Assembly (NCBI GenBank): GCA_016916535.1
Contig: CP070276.1
Span: 1,798,001 to 1,862,000 of the forward strand
Direction of reading: 5' to 3'
From: Dysgonomonadaceae bacterium zrk40
Lineage (GTDB): Bacteria; Bacteroidota; Bacteroidia; Bacteroidales; Dysgonomonadaceae
DNA: 64,000 nucleotides
Shown: positions 63,209-64,000 of the stretch, piece by piece
How positions within the stretch are numbered: the first letter of the stretch is position 1
Layout: the number at the start of each line of letters is the position of its first letter
Notes under the pieces: generated by a model
What the model was told of the DNA's origin: nothing
Database searches by the model: none
What the model saw: the letters and a program-made list of their open reading frames with translations, nothing else
Position numbers and translations under genes: made by a program

Positions 63209-63240
63209 GTTTCTGAAATGTTGCCAATGGTTATATAGGG

Positions 63241-63248
63241 CAAATATA
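63241..63248 (-). promoter_or_regulatory. -7 element for dnaE-trxA
   Basis: TATATTTG on the minus strand, 33 bases upstream of the dnaE ATG. Confidence 0.5.
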
Positions 63249-63350
63249 CTGAAAAAGGGGGTAGTTTTTTCCGCTTATCGCAACAAGTTATCAACCATAG
63301 AATCTATCTCTCATTAGGAGAGTATCTTTGATCCTGGGATCAATTTCACG

Positions 63351-63376
63351 AAAAAGCCGGAGGGATACCCTCCGGC
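63351..63376 (-). terminator. Terminator after the peptide transporter gene
   Basis: GCCGGAGGG (63356-63364) pairs perfectly with CCCTCCGGC (63368-63376) around ATA; on the minus strand it is followed by TTTTTCG. Confidence 0.85.
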
Positions 63377-63405
63377 CTGATTCGTTCGGTTGAAAAGTTG
63401 TTCTT

Positions 63406-64000
63406 TTATTTTGCGATCCTTTCTAGCCATTTGATCATCGCCAGCATGGTGAACATGGAGATGAGACAGGCAACCACGAAGACCATCCAGGTGGCACTCA
63501 TGGAGATCGATTTGTAGAAGATGGCACCGATGAAGAGCAGGCTGTTGCCCACGGCGGTGGCACCCAGCCATGCCCCCTGCATGATCCCCTGGTATTTGGG
63601 AGGAGCTACCTTCGAAACGAAAGAGATACCTAGGGGACTGATGAAGAGCTCGGCAACGGTCAGGATAAAATAGGTGCCGATCAGCAGCCAGGGAGTGACA
63701 CGAGCCGCATCGGGCAGTCCGCCCATAGCATCCAGCTCTCCTTTGAGTGGAAGTCCCATTGAGCCCAGTGACATTACGGCATAAGCAATGGCGGCGATAC
63801 CCATACCGATCGCGATCTTGCGTGGTGTGGAGGGTTCATTGCCTCGGGATCGAAGCCATCCGAAGAAACCCACGATGATTGGAGTGAGGAACACCACGAA
63901 GAAGGGGTTGATCGACTGGAAGATCTCGGCTCCTTCCAGTGTCGCGAAGCCCAGGTTTAGCCTGATCTGGCTCAGGTCAGTGTAATCTTTTGCGAAGAAA
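63406..64000 (-). CDS. POT-family peptide/H+ symporter, C-terminal part (truncated by the window)
   Basis: The frame runs open to the window end, so about 198 residues of the C-terminus are visible. Several membrane segments are seen, plus EIFQSINPFFVVFLTP and ELFISPLGISFVSKVAPPKYQG, typical of the proton-dependent oligopeptide transporter family (DtpT/PTR2-like). It would import di- and tripeptides with protons. The start lies beyond 64000. A strong terminator follows the stop. Confidence 0.9.
   Translation of the reverse strand, partial: FFAKDYTDLSQIRLNLGFATLEGAEIFQSINPFFVVFLTPIIVGFFGWLRSRGNEPSTPRKIAIGMGIAAIAYAVMSLGSMGLPLKGELDAMGGLPDAARVTPWLLIGTYFILTVAELFISPLGISFVSKVAPPKYQGIMQGAWLGATAVGNSLLFIGAIFYKSISMSATWMVFVVACLISMFTMLAMIKWLERIAK

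Noticed and set aside
1-64000. tRNA, rRNA genes or CRISPR arrays
   Set aside because: No cloverleaf with a GTTC-type T arm, no rRNA-like stretch and no regularly spaced 25-40 bp repeats were seen; a covariance-model search was not possible.

Overview
The window is a chromosomal segment of a Bacteroidales bacterium of roughly 50% GC. The evidence is the set of families: type IX secretion parts PorX and PorV, a SusC-like carboxypeptidase-regulatory domain on a TonB receptor, DUF2851, DUF5106, DUF3108 and DUF6249 proteins, a P-II/AmtB pair, and many promoters with the Bacteroidetes -7 element TAnnTTTG (often TACTTTTG or TATCTTTG) with TTG or TTTG about 17-23 bp upstream. A relative of Proteiniphilum, Petrimonas or another Dysgonomonadaceae member is a reasonable guess, but this is inference. 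Coding density is high. No rRNA, tRNA or CRISPR array was seen.

Layout. 0.1-2.4 kb: ammonium module (outer-membrane barrel, P-II, AmtB). 2.7-10.3 kb: minus-strand housekeeping genes (argS, tcdA, rubrerythrin, ABC-F ATPase, a helix-hairpin-helix outer-membrane protein). 10.5-19.3 kb: plus-strand mltF-like lytic transglycosylase, then a tight six-gene run: acetyltransferase, parE, coaD, S41 protease, PPK2, BNR-type lyase/propeller. 19.3-20.7 kb: DUF6249, ECF sigma factor and a small membrane protein, probably a regulatory cassette. 20.9-22.9 kb: radical SAM protein plus DUF4130 protein, a putative DNA repair pair. 23-25.8 kb: mscL and the ctlX-rocD citrulline/ornithine catabolic pair. 26-30.2 kb: porX, tsaE and a TPR protein. 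30.3-31.9 kb: a complete insertion sequence with inverted ends and a 6-bp target duplication. 31.9-35.1 kb: metal-handling cluster (Cys/His-rich exported protein, TonB receptor, HMA protein). 35.3-38.8 kb: thrS, infC, rpmI, rplT. 38.9-39.9 kb: an IS982-type element with 17-bp perfect ends. 39.9-46 kb: M15 peptidase, dnaX, two thioredoxin-fold proteins, and a fimbrillin-like/endonuclease fusion. 46.2-49.8 kb: gpmA, a MATE exporter and a CyuA-type enzyme. 49.9-58.7 kb: DUF2851, Ig-like and DUF3108 exported proteins, then rex, a FAH-family enzyme, porV, ispF, a methyltransferase-like protein, pduO and DUF2795. 59.1-64 kb: trxA, dnaE and a truncated peptide transporter.

The most unusual non-coding signal is a dispersed intergenic element of about 130 bp present twice in opposite orientations (5450-5575 and 58821-58950). 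Each copy has four 11-bp units ending in CTTATT or CTTATA, then a hairpin or its remnant, then a conserved tail. A separate 11-bp tandem repeat lies in the 5' leader of porX. Other notable points are a run of ten A residues in dnaX placed where programmed slippage would give a short gamma-like product, an insertion sequence that landed exactly on a stop codon without changing the protein, a thioredoxin-fold protein without its cysteines, and a small ORF behind a good promoter at 2577-2732.
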